This document shows, one piece after another, positions 34,504 through 43,011 of a stretch of DNA of 64,000 bases. The position numbers and the translations under genes were made by a program. Below the pieces are notes generated by a model, which made no database searches, was not told the DNA's origin, and saw nothing but the letters and a program-made list of their open reading frames with translations. Every line of letters begins with the position of its first letter. Position 1 is the first letter of the stretch. Origin of the DNA: an uncultured Emergencia sp. (lineage in GTDB: Bacteria > Bacillota > Clostridia > Peptostreptococcales > Anaerovoracaceae); contig CAJFTU010000028.1 in assembly GCA_904420065.1 (NCBI GenBank), positions 17,370 to 81,369 on the forward strand, written 5' to 3'.

Positions 34504-35796
34504 TTAGCGCGTTTTTCGTCTCCTTGGAAGCAGTATGCTGACAATTCCGCAGACGGCCATCAGATACGGATAGAACAGATAAGGCATGATATCAAACGGC
34601 GTAAGTCCCGTAAGAGTGGCTGCGGAGAGAAGCTGGGCTCCGTAAGGGATGATGCCCTGAAATACAGAGGCGAACATATCAAGAAGAGATGCGCTTCTTG
34701 ACGTTTCGATGTGATAGTCGTCGCTGATTTCTTTGGCAATAGGACCCGCTATGACGATAGCCACCGTATTGTTGGCCGTTGCCGCATCGACGAGAGAAAT
34801 CAGAGCGGTGATGCCGAATTCCGCACCTCTGTACGTGTGAACCCGGTTGTGTATCTTCTCCAGGATAAAGGCAAAACCTCCGTTCTCTCTGACCAGGGCG
34901 CTGATGGCAGCCACCAGCATGGAGATGACCGTAATATCGTACATTCCGGTAACTCCGCTTCCGATGGAAGTAAAGATTTCGGATGGGGGCAGGGAACCGG
35001 TCAGCAGACCGACGATGACGGAAAGTACAGTGCCGCTGATCAGTACGACAAATACATTGATTCCGATTAGAGCGGTAACCAGAACCAGGATATAGGGAAT
35101 GACCTGAAATATATTGTAGTCCAGGTTTTGATCCAGGGTAAACTGCTTTCCGCTGGTCAGGATGAACAGAATGATGACGGTGGCTATGGCTGCCGGAAGG
35201 ACGATAAAGAAATTTCGTTTGAACTTGTCCTTCATATCGCAGCCCTGAGTTCTCACCGCGGCGATGGTCGTATCGGAAATCATGGAAAGATTGTCTCCGA
35301 ACATGGCGCCGCCGACTACAGCTCCGATACATACGGCCAGTTCAAATCCCGTCTTTTCGCTGATGCCCACAGCGATGGGCGCGAGAGCGGCGATGGTTCC
35401 CATGGAGGTTCCCATCGACAGGGAGACGAAGCAGCCGATGATGAAGAGTCCGATGACAGCGACTCCCGGCGGAAGGAGAGAAAGTCCCAGGTTGACTGTG
35501 CTGTCAACGCCGCCTGCAGCGGAAACTGCGCCGGAAAAAGCGCCGGCCGACAGAAAGATCAGGCACATGGTCACGATGTTATCGTCGCCGATTCCCTTGG
35601 CGGCAATGCTGAGTTTCTCATTGAAGGTTTTCCCCTTTGTCTGGAGAAACGCTGCGATAAGGGCAATGAGGAAGCCTACGACGGCAGGCATAGTGTAGAA
35701 ATCATTCAGGATAATTCCAGTGCCCAGAAAAAGGATTAGGAAGACCAGAATGGGAAGAAGGGCCCAGCCGTTGGCTCTGATGTTTGATTCGTTCAT
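34504..35796 (-). CDS. NhaC family Na+/H+ antiporter
   Basis: This 430-residue membrane protein has about eleven to twelve hydrophobic helices. The pattern SLSMGTSMGTIAALAPIAVGI (near 127) and GGAMFGDNLSMISDTTIAA (near 162) with acidic residues inside helices matches NhaC. A second half has SLVDAATANNTVAIVIAGP. It exchanges Na+ for H+ (or related amino-acid-linked ions) across the cytoplasmic membrane. It is transcribed alone, divergent from nothing close, with the PHP gene upstream in the same direction but separated by a terminator. Confidence 0.88.
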   Translation of the reverse strand: MNESNIRANGWALLPILVFLILFLGTGIILNDFYTMPAVVGFLIALIAAFLQTKGKTFNEKLSIAAKGIGDDNIVTMCLIFLSAGAFSGAVSAAGGVDSTVNLGLSLLPPGVAVIGLFIIGCFVSLSMGTSMGTIAALAPIAVGISEKTGFELAVCIGAVVGGAMFGDNLSMISDTTIAAVRTQGCDMKDKFKRNFFIVLPAAIATVIILFILTSGKQFTLDQNLDYNIFQVIPYILVLVTALIGINVFVVLISGTVLSVIVGLLTGSLPPSEIFTSIGSGVTGMYDITVISMLVAAISALVRENGGFAFILEKIHNRVHTYRGAEFGITALISLVDAATANNTVAIVIAGPIAKEISDDYHIETSRSASLLDMFASVFQGIIPYGAQLLSAATLTGLTPFDIMPYLFYPYLMAVCGIVSILLPRRRKTR

Positions 35797-35844
35797 GTTC
35801 TTTTCTCCTATGGTATGAATAATCGCATTATAAAACAGGTATAG

Positions 35845-35872
35845 AAAAAAACGGCCTTTCAGTCAAAGGCCG
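35845..35872 (-). terminator. intrinsic terminator after the PHP gene
   Basis: On the minus strand CGGCCTTT-gactg-AAAGGCCG is followed by seven T. It separates the PHP gene from the downstream NhaC-like gene. Confidence 0.88.
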
Positions 35873-35915
35873 AGTTTCCTCAATATCGCTTTGCGATACC
35901 TATTTTATCAAAATA

Positions 35916-36695
35916 TTATCTCTGGTGCAAGGTTAGTTTTCTGATACGGAAATGACGGTAGGGCGAATAGACGAAACCGAGGCTGCGGTTGTACGCCTTG
36001 AACCCCCAGGTAACGACCAGAGAGTGGCGCTTTCTGTGCTTCCTCAGGAATTTCCGTTCTGTACCGCCATAGCTGGCAACGCCGCCTTCGCGGACACACT
36101 GAATGAGATCATTGTTGCAGGTGATTTCCCGGTCGAAGTCGGTAAAGGCCATGCCTACGTATTCTTCCTTGTGAGAATCGGAACCGCCAAAGCACTGTTT
36201 TCCGTATTTTTTTGCCAGAAGCTGAGCGATTTGATTTGCATGGGCGGTTTCGCAAGTATTGAATCCCTCCAGAAAATCAAATTTTCGGATCAGGTGCGGG
36301 TTCTTGCGCATCTTATTGAAAAACATTGCGCTGGAACTGCGCGGACCAAACGGATGAGCAGGACCGAGAATTCCGCCAAAGTGATGCACGATCTTCTCCA
36401 GCATTTCTACGGACATTCCGCGGATTTGCAGAACGCGCAGATGGATGTCGTCGGGCATGATCACGATAAAGTGACCCGCATCTTTTGTGTCGTATTCAAT
36501 CCCCTTGAGCACAACAAAATCGCCGGGCATTCGATCCCGATTTTCTTCCCAGTATCTGTAGCCCTTGTAGGAATCGTGGTCTGTGACCAGCATACCGTCG
36601 AAACCCTGCTGTTTCAAGAGCTCTATATATCTCTCGATGGGAATCTTGGAATCGATCGATCCGGCTTTGGTGTGGCAGTGCATATCGAACTTCAT
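35916..36695 (-). CDS. PHP domain-containing phosphoesterase
   Basis: This 259-residue protein of the polymerase and histidinol phosphatase type has metal-binding motifs DMHCHTKAG (residues 4-12) and VTDHDSYKGY (near 39). Later His residues lie in GPAHPFGPR (near 114) and FGGSDSHKEEYVG (near 174). The likely role is hydrolysis of a phosphate ester, with unknown substrate. I chose the ATG at 36695, 9 bases after AAGGAAGTG on the minus strand; the GTG at 36707 lies inside that ribosome site. The last ~35 residues are basic and outside the usual domain. Confidence 0.85.
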   Translation of the reverse strand: MKFDMHCHTKAGSIDSKIPIERYIELLKQQGFDGMLVTDHDSYKGYRYWEENRDRMPGDFVVLKGIEYDTKDAGHFIVIMPDDIHLRVLQIRGMSVEMLEKIVHHFGGILGPAHPFGPRSSSAMFFNKMRKNPHLIRKFDFLEGFNTCETAHANQIAQLLAKKYGKQCFGGSDSHKEEYVGMAFTDFDREITCNNDLIQCVREGGVASYGGTERKFLRKHRKRHSLVVTWGFKAYNRSLGFVYSPYRHFRIRKLTLHQR

Positions 36696-36722
36696 AAAAA
36701 AATTCACTTCCTTCTGCCTTAT

Positions 36723-36751
36723 AGTTTACACCCGTGCCGGTCTTTATACAA
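36723..36751 (-). promoter_or_regulatory. candidate sigma-A promoter for the PHP gene
   Basis: On the minus strand TTGTAT (36751-36746) and TAAACT (36728-36723) are 17 bases apart, about 28 bases before the start codon. Confidence 0.5.
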
Positions 36752-36837
36752 GTTAAGAATTTGTGAAGATAGGCGGCAATTTTTTCACATAATTTCCTTG
36801 ATGTTCAGAGAAAAATGCGACTGAAGGCTGGCCGGCT

Positions 36838-37202
36838 TCAGAGGTGAATTTTTATGCTGTTCAGCTGCCTTGCTGTGCAGAAACAGTGGTGATCGATGAT
36901 TTCACTGCGGCCGATGTTCATTGCGAAGACGGCTTCCATTTCTCTGTCCGTCAGAACAAAGTCGAATGCGCCCAGATTTTCTTTCATCCGGTTTTTGTGC
37001 AGTGTGCCGGGTATAACGGCGACGCCGCGCTGGCAGTGCCAGCGGAGGATGATCTGCGCGACGGTTTTTTCGTGTTTTTTCCACAATTTTTAAGAGAGTT
37101 TTGCTGTGAAATATGTCCTTCTGTGCTTCGGAAAAAGTTCCCCGCGCCTGAGGAGTTATGTCGCAGGCCGATGAATCAGGTACAGATCGATATACGCAGA
37201 AG
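36838..37202 (-). pseudogene. aldo/keto reductase remnant, C-terminal part, frameshifted
   Basis: Reading the minus strand, an N-terminal piece YIDLYLIHRPAT (about 37190-37155) matches the aldo/keto reductase DYLDLYLIH strand and then meets a stop. A second frame gives KDIFHSKTLLKIVEK (37125-37080), and a third gives KKHEKTVAQIILRWHCQRGVAVIPGT to the end (37084-36838), with the family end GRSEIIDHH. At least two frame disruptions are present and the first half of the gene is missing. It is non-functional. Nearby it abuts a LysR remnant on the other strand. Confidence 0.8.
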
Positions 37203-37466
37203 ATGCCCTTTACCCGGGCGCTGGTACAGACGGAGCAGGAGGATTTCGAAGAATTGGTGCAGGCTTCAGCCCTGCCGTCTTTCGTTTCTGATCTGAGTAT
37301 GAAGTGGTCCGGAAGACCTGAAAATCGGGTCATAGTTCCCGTATTGGATTCTGAAGCGGAAGTTAACTATTATTTTGTATGTAAAAGAGAAGACAGGAGG
37401 AGACTGTCGGCTCTGATTCAGGGGATAAAAACAGAAAAAAACCTTGACAGGGAAGATGAGGTATAG
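37203..37466 (+). pseudogene. LysR-type regulator remnant, C-terminal part
   Basis: The open frame gives PFTRALVQTEQEDFEELVQ, then ASALPSFVSDLS and RVIVPVLDSEAEVNYYFVCKRED, which resemble the last third of a LysR effector domain ending in an ALIQGI helix. No DNA-binding domain is present upstream, since the minus-strand reductase remnant begins there. The identification is moderate because only about 85 residues remain. The promoter for the DUF3793 operon overlaps its last codons. Confidence 0.55.
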
Positions 37467-37472
37467 TATAGT
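37444..37472 (+). promoter_or_regulatory. sigma-A promoter for the DUF3793-flavodoxin operon
   Basis: TTGACA at 37444 and TATAGT at 37467 are 17 bases apart. The -10 runs straight into a GTTAG-N6-CTAAC dyad (37471-37486), placing a possible operator over the start of transcription. Confidence 0.75.
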
Positions 37473-37718
37473 TAGTGTAAGCTAACCGAAAGGATGATCG
37501 GTAGCTTGTCTATTTGGTCGATAGTTAGCTGAAATCAACTTATGCAGTGACTATTGATTTCTCCTTAAGTGATTTTGATTTACGAACATGCAGTCTTAAG
37601 CGGGCGCGCGGGATGCCCGCTTATTACGGACTGCATGGTTAGCTGAAACTAACCAAAAGACGGCGAGCGGGAAACCGCTGTCCCGCCAGCTTTATTCTGA
37701 ATGAAAGGGACAGTAAAC
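37471..37718 (+). promoter_or_regulatory. structured 5' leader of the DUF3793-flavodoxin operon
   Basis: About 245 bases of untranslated leader. GTTAG-type dyads occur at 37471 (GTTAGTGTAAGCTAAC), near 37525 (GTTAGCTGAAATCAAC, imperfect) and at 37638 (GGTTAGCTGAAACTAACC). A nested hairpin has outer arms ATGCAGTC/GACTGCAT (37590-37635) and inner arms AGCGGGC/GCCCGCT. A final hairpin AGCGG-gaaa-CCGCT (37665-37678) is followed by CTGTCCC, which is complementary to GGGACAG at the ribosome site (37707-37713). I could not match it to a known riboswitch class. Confidence 0.55.
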
Positions 37719-38270
37719 ATGGAAGATTATCTGATTGAGCATTGTTCACCTACGCTGGCTTCGCTGAAAACGGCCAATCTTTTTAACTACATGTACGACT
37801 CGGAAGCGGAGCTGGCTGATTATATCGGGAATTTGAATCGGAATCTCGGAAAAAAAGGGGTGACCGTCGATGTCCTCAGAAAATATGAGCACAGCGCTCT
37901 GATTTACGTCTTTCGTGAACGGAAGCTGCAGGAGGATCTGCAGAAAGACGGAGTACGCGAGTTTCTTGTCCGGGCAGGATATGAGGACTTCTCGACTGAA
38001 CAGGTTCTGAGAAGGCTGAAGCTGCGTTTTCATGAAGACGGAGCCTTTCCTCACGAGATCGGTCTTTTTCTGGGATATCCTCTTGGAGACGTAATGGGGT
38101 TTATTGAAAACGCCGGGCGCAACAGTAAGTGTAGTGGATGCTGGAAGGTATACTGCAATGAGTGCGAAGCCATAAAGTTGTTTGCACGGTTTGATAAGTG
38201 CAGGGAAGTTTATAAACGGCTTTTCAAACAGGGAAAGTCGCTGCTGCAGCTGACGGTAGCTGCCGGATAA
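37719..38270 (+). CDS. DUF3793 family protein
   Basis: This 183-residue protein begins EDYLIEHCSPTLASLKTANLF, a hallmark of the DUF3793 family, and has HEIGLFLGYPLGDVMGFIENAG (near 108) and a C-terminal Cys set CSGCWKVYCNEC (near 135). The family has no proven function. It is often found beside flavodoxin and iron-uptake genes in anaerobic Firmicutes (from general knowledge of genomes). The ATG at 37719 follows GAAAGGGAC; the ATG at 37701 would lie upstream of that site. It is followed by a flavodoxin gene after 23 bases. Confidence 0.85.
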   Translation: MEDYLIEHCSPTLASLKTANLFNYMYDSEAELADYIGNLNRNLGKKGVTVDVLRKYEHSALIYVFRERKLQEDLQKDGVREFLVRAGYEDFSTEQVLRRLKLRFHEDGAFPHEIGLFLGYPLGDVMGFIENAGRNSKCSGCWKVYCNECEAIKLFARFDKCREVYKRLFKQGKSLLQLTVAAG

Positions 38271-38293
38271 AAGAAAGGAAAGAGGTATAAGAA

Positions 38294-38716
38294 ATGAGTA
38301 AAATCGCAGTTGTTTATTGGAGCGGCACAGGGAATACGGAGAAAATGGCCGATCAGGTTGTGGCCGGCGTAAAGTCGGGCGGAGCGGAGGTCGATTGCTT
38401 CAGAGCTTCAGAGTTTTCCGCGGATTTAATGGATAACTATGACGCCGTGGCCTTTGGCTGCCCTTCTATGGGAGCGGAGGAACTGGAAGAGGAAGAATTT
38501 GCGCCCATGTTTGAACAGTGCGAGAAAAAGCTGAAGGGGAAAAAGATCGCTCTTTTTGGCTCTTACGGTTGGGGAGACGGAGAATGGATGAGAACCTGGG
38601 AGGACAGATGTATTGAGGATGAAGCGGTTATAGCCTGCGAGTGTGTGATTTGCAACGAAACGCCCGATGAAAGCGGAGAAGAGGCGTGCAGAAATCTGGG
38701 CAAATCTTTGGTATAG
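38294..38716 (+). CDS. flavodoxin
   Basis: This 140-residue short-chain flavodoxin has the FMN phosphate loop WSGTGNTEKMA (residues 9-19), the aromatic side GCPSMGAEELEEEEF (near 56-70) and SYGWGDGEWMRTWEDR (near 90). It carries single electrons between ferredoxin-linked enzymes, commonly replacing ferredoxin when iron is short, which fits its DUF3793 partner. It has a GAAAGGAAAGAGG ribosome site and ends in TAG. Confidence 0.95.
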   Translation: MSKIAVVYWSGTGNTEKMADQVVAGVKSGGAEVDCFRASEFSADLMDNYDAVAFGCPSMGAEELEEEEFAPMFEQCEKKLKGKKIALFGSYGWGDGEWMRTWEDRCIEDEAVIACECVICNETPDESGEEACRNLGKSLV

Positions 38717-38822
38717 CGAGATCCTCGCTGCGCGTATACGCGAAATAAGATAACGCTTCGCCTGCGTCAGCAGACAGAACAGCAGGACAAAACGGAGACG
38801 GGAAATTTTGTATTGATTTGGG

Positions 38823-38851
38823 ACGGAAGTGTTGCGGCACTTCCGTTTTTT
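38823..38851 (+). terminator. intrinsic terminator after flavodoxin
   Basis: ACGGAAGTG (38823-38831) pairs perfectly with 38838-38846 across a 6-base loop and is followed by six T. The remainder of the 38717-39026 gap contains the next promoter only. Confidence 0.9.
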
Positions 38852-38917
38852 GCTTATAATGTGTGAGACGGCATATGTGAATTCGGTGAATGAACGATGA
38901 ACATACTGGGAAAGCTA

Positions 38918-38945
38918 TTGACTTGAGAATTGCCTATAGTATCAT
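38918..38945 (+). promoter_or_regulatory. candidate sigma-A promoter for the MurE-like gene
   Basis: TTGACT at 38918 and TATCAT at 38940 are 16 bases apart; CATAAT at 38943 is an alternative -10. It lies about 80 bases before the start codon. Confidence 0.45.
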
Positions 38946-39026
38946 AATTATTGCCACAGAGCAGAAAAAGGGGCAGGCTCCGGGGAAAAGGAGCTGCCGG
39001 GATAGATTATAGACGGGAGGAAATCT

Positions 39027-40466
39027 ATGGGTCTTTGTATCGATTCGAGAAAGATAAAAGAAGGAGACGTGTTCTTCTGTCTGAAGGGCGTAGAAACCGA
39101 CGGACACAAGTACGCAGAAGCCGCCGCCAAAAACGGGGCCAGGATCATCGTCCATGAAGAGGACATCGAAAACAAGATTGAAGGTGTTGAATATATACAG
39201 GTAAAGGATACGCTGAAGGCGCTCAATGAGGCGTGCGATATCTATTTTGACCACGTGAGTAAAAAGCTGAAGATGTTCGGCGTCACCGGTACTAACGGGA
39301 AATCGACCACGGCCAGCATTATCCGGCAGATTTACGATACGGTAGAGCCGTGCGGTATGGTAGGGACCATTTCCATTTCCTTCGGCGGAGAAAACCGGGA
39401 GCCGGATCTTACCACTCCTGATGCCGTAAGACTGCATCAGGAGCTTTACAACATGTACGAGAATGGGGCGAAGGCGGCGGCCATAGAGGTCAGTTCGCAC
39501 GGTCTGGCTATGGGCCGGGTAGATGCTATTGATTTTGACTTTGCCATATTCACCAATCTGACCTACGATCACCTCGATTATCATAAGACTATGGAAAACT
39601 ACTTCGAGGCGAAGAAGAAACTGTTTATCCAGTTGAAACCTGAGGCTGTGGCCATACTCAACAGAGATGATTTTACTTATGACGAACTGAAAAAATGTAC
39701 CCGTGCCAGACGTGTCAGCTACGGGATCCATGCAGAAGATGCAGATTACAGAGCGGTGGATATTCATTTTGGCGCACGGCATACCTCCTTTACGCTTCGC
39801 TGCCCTGAAGGAGAGTTCTCTTTTGAGACAAATCTTGCCGCCGAATACAATGTGTACAACCTTCTTGCGGCTGTTGCCGCTTTGCATCAGGCCGGCGTGC
39901 CTATGGAGAGAATACAGCAGGAGGCCGGACGAATCCGTCAGGTTCCGGGGAGAATGGAGCGTATCGAAGAGGGGCAGCCGTTTACAGTTATTGTGGACTA
40001 TGCGCATACTCCTGACGGTTTTGAGAAGATCTTCCAGTATGCCAGAAAGGTTACGCCGAAAGAAGGAAAGCTGATCAGCGTATTCGGCGCTGCGGGAAAA
40101 CGGGATAAACAGAAGCGAAAGGTTCTGGGAGAACTGGCGGAAAAATACTGCGACTGTATATTCCTAACCGAGCAGGATACGCGGAACGAAAAAGCAGCCG
40201 ACATAGCCGGCCAGATCAGTGAAGGGATCAGGAAAAAGGACTTCACTTATGTGGAAGACCGCTATATGGCTATTGAGAAAGCCATACGCCACGCAGGTTC
40301 TTCCGATTGTATAGTCATCCTCGGAAAAGGCGACGAACCTTATCAGTACAGAGAAGACGGACGGCAGCCATGGATGGGCGACAACAACGCTGCGAGAGAG
40401 ATTATCCGTCAGATCATGTACGAGATGAACGACGGTGATGTGCAGTGGACCGGTAACAATAGCTAA
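39027..40466 (+). CDS. MurE-like UDP-MurNAc-tripeptide ligase (Mur ligase family)
   Basis: This 479-residue ATP-dependent ligase has the P-loop GVTGTNGKSTTAS (near 86), TTPDAVRLHQEL (near 131), EVSSHGLAMGRVD (near 153), TNLTYDHLDYHKTMENY with the central-domain metal site (near 172), and VDYAHTPDGFEKIF (near 325). At the amino-acid specificity position, where MurE has DNPR (diaminopimelate) or DDPN-like (lysine), it reads EQDTRNE. The N-terminus starts right at DSRK, about 30 residues shorter than standard MurE. It stands alone, outside a cell-division cluster, so it may be a paralog with another substrate. Confidence 0.85.
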   Translation: MGLCIDSRKIKEGDVFFCLKGVETDGHKYAEAAAKNGARIIVHEEDIENKIEGVEYIQVKDTLKALNEACDIYFDHVSKKLKMFGVTGTNGKSTTASIIRQIYDTVEPCGMVGTISISFGGENREPDLTTPDAVRLHQELYNMYENGAKAAAIEVSSHGLAMGRVDAIDFDFAIFTNLTYDHLDYHKTMENYFEAKKKLFIQLKPEAVAILNRDDFTYDELKKCTRARRVSYGIHAEDADYRAVDIHFGARHTSFTLRCPEGEFSFETNLAAEYNVYNLLAAVAALHQAGVPMERIQQEAGRIRQVPGRMERIEEGQPFTVIVDYAHTPDGFEKIFQYARKVTPKEGKLISVFGAAGKRDKQKRKVLGELAEKYCDCIFLTEQDTRNEKAADIAGQISEGIRKKDFTYVEDRYMAIEKAIRHAGSSDCIVILGKGDEPYQYREDGRQPWMGDNNAAREIIRQIMYEMNDGDVQWTGNNS

Positions 40467-40511
40467 AAGGCATTGCGCTCTATAAAATATAAGCATTAGA
40501 CATATTTGCCG

Positions 40512-40543
40512 AACCGCTCTATGATGAATATAGAGCGGTTTTT
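40512..40543 (+). terminator. intrinsic terminator after the MurE-like gene
   Basis: AACCGCTCTAT (40512-40522) pairs with 40530-40540 and is followed by a T run. The rest of the 40467-40793 gap is AT-rich and holds only a weak promoter guess (TTAGAC near 40688, TAGAAT 16 bases on). Confidence 0.9.
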
Positions 40544-40793
40544 CAGTGGGAACTTTCTGTTTTGAACAGAATCCTGCATGATCAAAAAAAATATCTGCAG
40601 GAATATAGAAATATTTTGAGAAGAAAGTACCTTTTGAAAGATGAAAACAGCGTCACCATGGTGAATAGAAAAACAAGTTAGTCATTTTTTTAGACAAATT
40701 AGTAATTAAATTAGAATTATCAAAAAGATATAATAAAAATGAAAATTTTAGTGGAATTATTTTGTACCCACACTAAAGAAAGAAGGTATTTTT

Positions 40794-42293
40794 ATGAGTA
40801 ATGAAAAGCAAGGGGACAACACCCTTCACCGCGGACTGAAAGCGCGGCATCTTACCATGATCGCCATCGGTGGGTCCATAGGAACCGGTCTGTTCCTGGC
40901 TGTGGGCAGTACGATCAGAGAAGCGGGACCTGGCGGTGCCATGGTTGCCTATGGTATCATGGGTATTGTCGTGTATTTCATGATGACTGCACTGGGCGAA
41001 ATGGCTACCAGACTTCCGATTCCGGGAGCTTTCACTTCCTATGCTAACCGATTCGTGGATCAGGCCTGGGGATTTACCAACGGCTGGGTTTACTGGTTCG
41101 GTTCATCGATGACAGTAGCTGCCGAATTGATCGCCGGCGCAATTATCGTAAAGTTCTGGTTCCCGGATTCCAGTTCAACACTTTGGGCCATTCTGTTCCT
41201 CGCTGTGCTTCTGGTGCTGAATCTCTTCTCGGTAAAGGGATTTGGAGAAGCAGAGTACTGGTTTGCGGGCATCAAGGTAGTCGTCACGATTATTTTCCTG
41301 ATTGTCGGCGTCCTGATGATCATCGGCATTATGAACAGTGGAGAGGAAGCCGGTTTCCACAACTGGACGCTTGATGGCGGAGAAGCCGGAAAAGCGCCGT
41401 TTGTCAATGGAATCGGGGGTATCTTCGGTATACTGATGGTATCGGCGTTCTCATTTTCCAATACTGAGCTGACCGGTCTAGCCGCTGCTGAATCGGAAAA
41501 TCCGAAAAAAGACGTTCCGAAAGCGGTTCACAGTGTATTCTGGAGACTGATGATCTTCTATATGGGAACTATTTTTGTCGTTGCCACGCTGATTCCGTTC
41601 ACTGAACCTACGCTGCTTGACGCTGCTGAAGACAACGTAGCGGCTTCGCCGTTTACCATTATTTTCAGAAACGCCGGATTTGCTGCGGCAGCTTCACTGA
41701 TGAACGCAGTAATTCTGACATCTGTTTTGTCCTGCGGCAACTCCTCCATGTATGCGGCTTCGAGAACTATGCAGCACATGGCGGAAAAGGGCGATGCTCC
41801 GAAGTTCTTCGCCAAAATCAGTAAAAATGGTGTGCCGGTAAGGTCGGTGCTTTTGACAGCCTTTATCGCAGCTTTTGCGTTTTTCGCGTCGCTGCTTGGC
41901 GACGGTGTTGCGTACACAGTAGCTTACTCCCTGTGCGGTATTGCCGGCGTATACAATTGGCTGACAATCAGTGTGGCCCACTATCGGTTCAGAAAAGGCT
42001 GGATTAAACAGGGACACACCCTGGACGAACTGGACTATAAGTCGCCGTTCTTCCCTTACGGTTCCTGGTTCTGCATCATCGTTTGCATCATCGTTTGCTT
42101 CGGTGCTAACTATACGGTATTTACCGATTTCACCTGGTTTAACTTCATCACCTGCTATGCGATCATTCCTCTGTCGATCATCATGTTCTTCGTCTACAAA
42201 AAGAAGAGAGGATCGGTATGGGTCAAGTACGAGGATATGGACTTTGAACCGCCAGAAGGAGCCAGCAGGCAGAACATTTCCGGAATGGAGTAA
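40794..42293 (+). CDS. amino acid permease (APC superfamily, LysP-like)
   Basis: This 499-residue permease of twelve predicted helices opens with LHRGLKARHLTMIAIGGSIGTGLFLAVGSTIREAGPGG, the first-helix signature of the amino acid transporter (AAT) group. ALGEMATRLPIPGAFTSYA (near 65) and FSFSNTELTGLAAAESENP (near 220) match lysine- and aromatic-type permeases. The substrate cannot be fixed from the sequence. It is followed after 8 bases by a DUF2284 gene. Confidence 0.9.
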   Translation: MSNEKQGDNTLHRGLKARHLTMIAIGGSIGTGLFLAVGSTIREAGPGGAMVAYGIMGIVVYFMMTALGEMATRLPIPGAFTSYANRFVDQAWGFTNGWVYWFGSSMTVAAELIAGAIIVKFWFPDSSSTLWAILFLAVLLVLNLFSVKGFGEAEYWFAGIKVVVTIIFLIVGVLMIIGIMNSGEEAGFHNWTLDGGEAGKAPFVNGIGGIFGILMVSAFSFSNTELTGLAAAESENPKKDVPKAVHSVFWRLMIFYMGTIFVVATLIPFTEPTLLDAAEDNVAASPFTIIFRNAGFAAAASLMNAVILTSVLSCGNSSMYAASRTMQHMAEKGDAPKFFAKISKNGVPVRSVLLTAFIAAFAFFASLLGDGVAYTVAYSLCGIAGVYNWLTISVAHYRFRKGWIKQGHTLDELDYKSPFFPYGSWFCIIVCIIVCFGANYTVFTDFTWFNFITCYAIIPLSIIMFFVYKKKRGSVWVKYEDMDFEPPEGASRQNISGME

Positions 42294-42301
42294 ACTCTGT
42301 A

Positions 42302-42823
42302 ATGGCTGAGAAGAAAGAGTCTTTCAAAATAGAACTGACTGTGGATGAATTTCTTTCGAATTACTTCGATCCGGAGTTGACAGACAGTCGTTGTCGGGCA
42401 TGCTCAGGGTATGCGCAGACCTGGTCCTGTCCCGGATTTGATTTCTCGCTGAGAGATTACTGGAAACAGTTTTCTACATATACCATCTACGTGGAGAGGC
42501 TCTATACGGGCGACGCTGCTACGGCGGAAGAAGCGGAAGAAAAACTTCACAGAGAAAAACCGGTATTCAACAAAAAGATGTTGGAACTGGAAAAGAGCTG
42601 TGGTGGAAAAGCGTTGTACGCACAGGAGTGCGAGGAGTGCAGCAGATGTGCCAGGTTGGACGGAAAACCGTGCAGATTTCCGGGAATCATGCGCTACTCC
42701 ATCGAATCGCTGGGAGGCAATGCAGCGAAATTGATCGAGGATAAGCTGGGCTTTGAACTGCTCTGGTCACAGAACGGCTCGATCCCTGAATACTATCTGC
42801 TGATCGGAGGAATACTGCAGTAA
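42302..42823 (+). CDS. DUF2284 domain metal-binding protein
   Basis: This 173-residue cytosolic protein has many Cys: SRCRACSGYAQTWSCPGF (near 30), then CEECSRCARLDGKPCRFPG (near 110), the pattern of DUF2284 predicted metal-binding proteins, often drawn as Fe-S or Zn sites. MRYSIESLG is another family mark. The role is unknown. It is probably co-transcribed with the permease, ending before a terminator at 42875. Confidence 0.85.
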   Translation: MAEKKESFKIELTVDEFLSNYFDPELTDSRCRACSGYAQTWSCPGFDFSLRDYWKQFSTYTIYVERLYTGDAATAEEAEEKLHREKPVFNKKMLELEKSCGGKALYAQECEECSRCARLDGKPCRFPGIMRYSIESLGGNAAKLIEDKLGFELLWSQNGSIPEYYLLIGGILQ

Positions 42824-42874
42824 GTTCTCTGCCCAATACTTCGGTGCAGAGGTGAAAAAACAGAATAAAGACAG

Positions 42875-42921
42875 AAACGGCCGATTCCCTGTGATAAATC
42901 ACCTAAGGAGCCGGCCGTTTT
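42875..42921 (+). terminator. intrinsic terminator after DUF2284
   Basis: AAACGGCCG (42875-42883) pairs with CGGCCGTTT (42912-42920). The 28-base loop itself can fold (GTGAT/ATCAC), and four T end the structure. Confidence 0.7.
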
Positions 42922-43011
42922 CTCGTGCGTTGGAGTCAGGTAAACAGCCGTGTATTTATTTTACCTTCAGTTTATCTTTTTCTGTTATACTATAGTGCGG
43001 GAGGTAAATTC

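Noticed and set aside
38294..38716. Flavodoxin as a flavodoxin-like oxidoreductase or WrbA
   Set aside because: The length of 140 residues and the GTGNTE loop with acidic second loop fit true short-chain flavodoxin.
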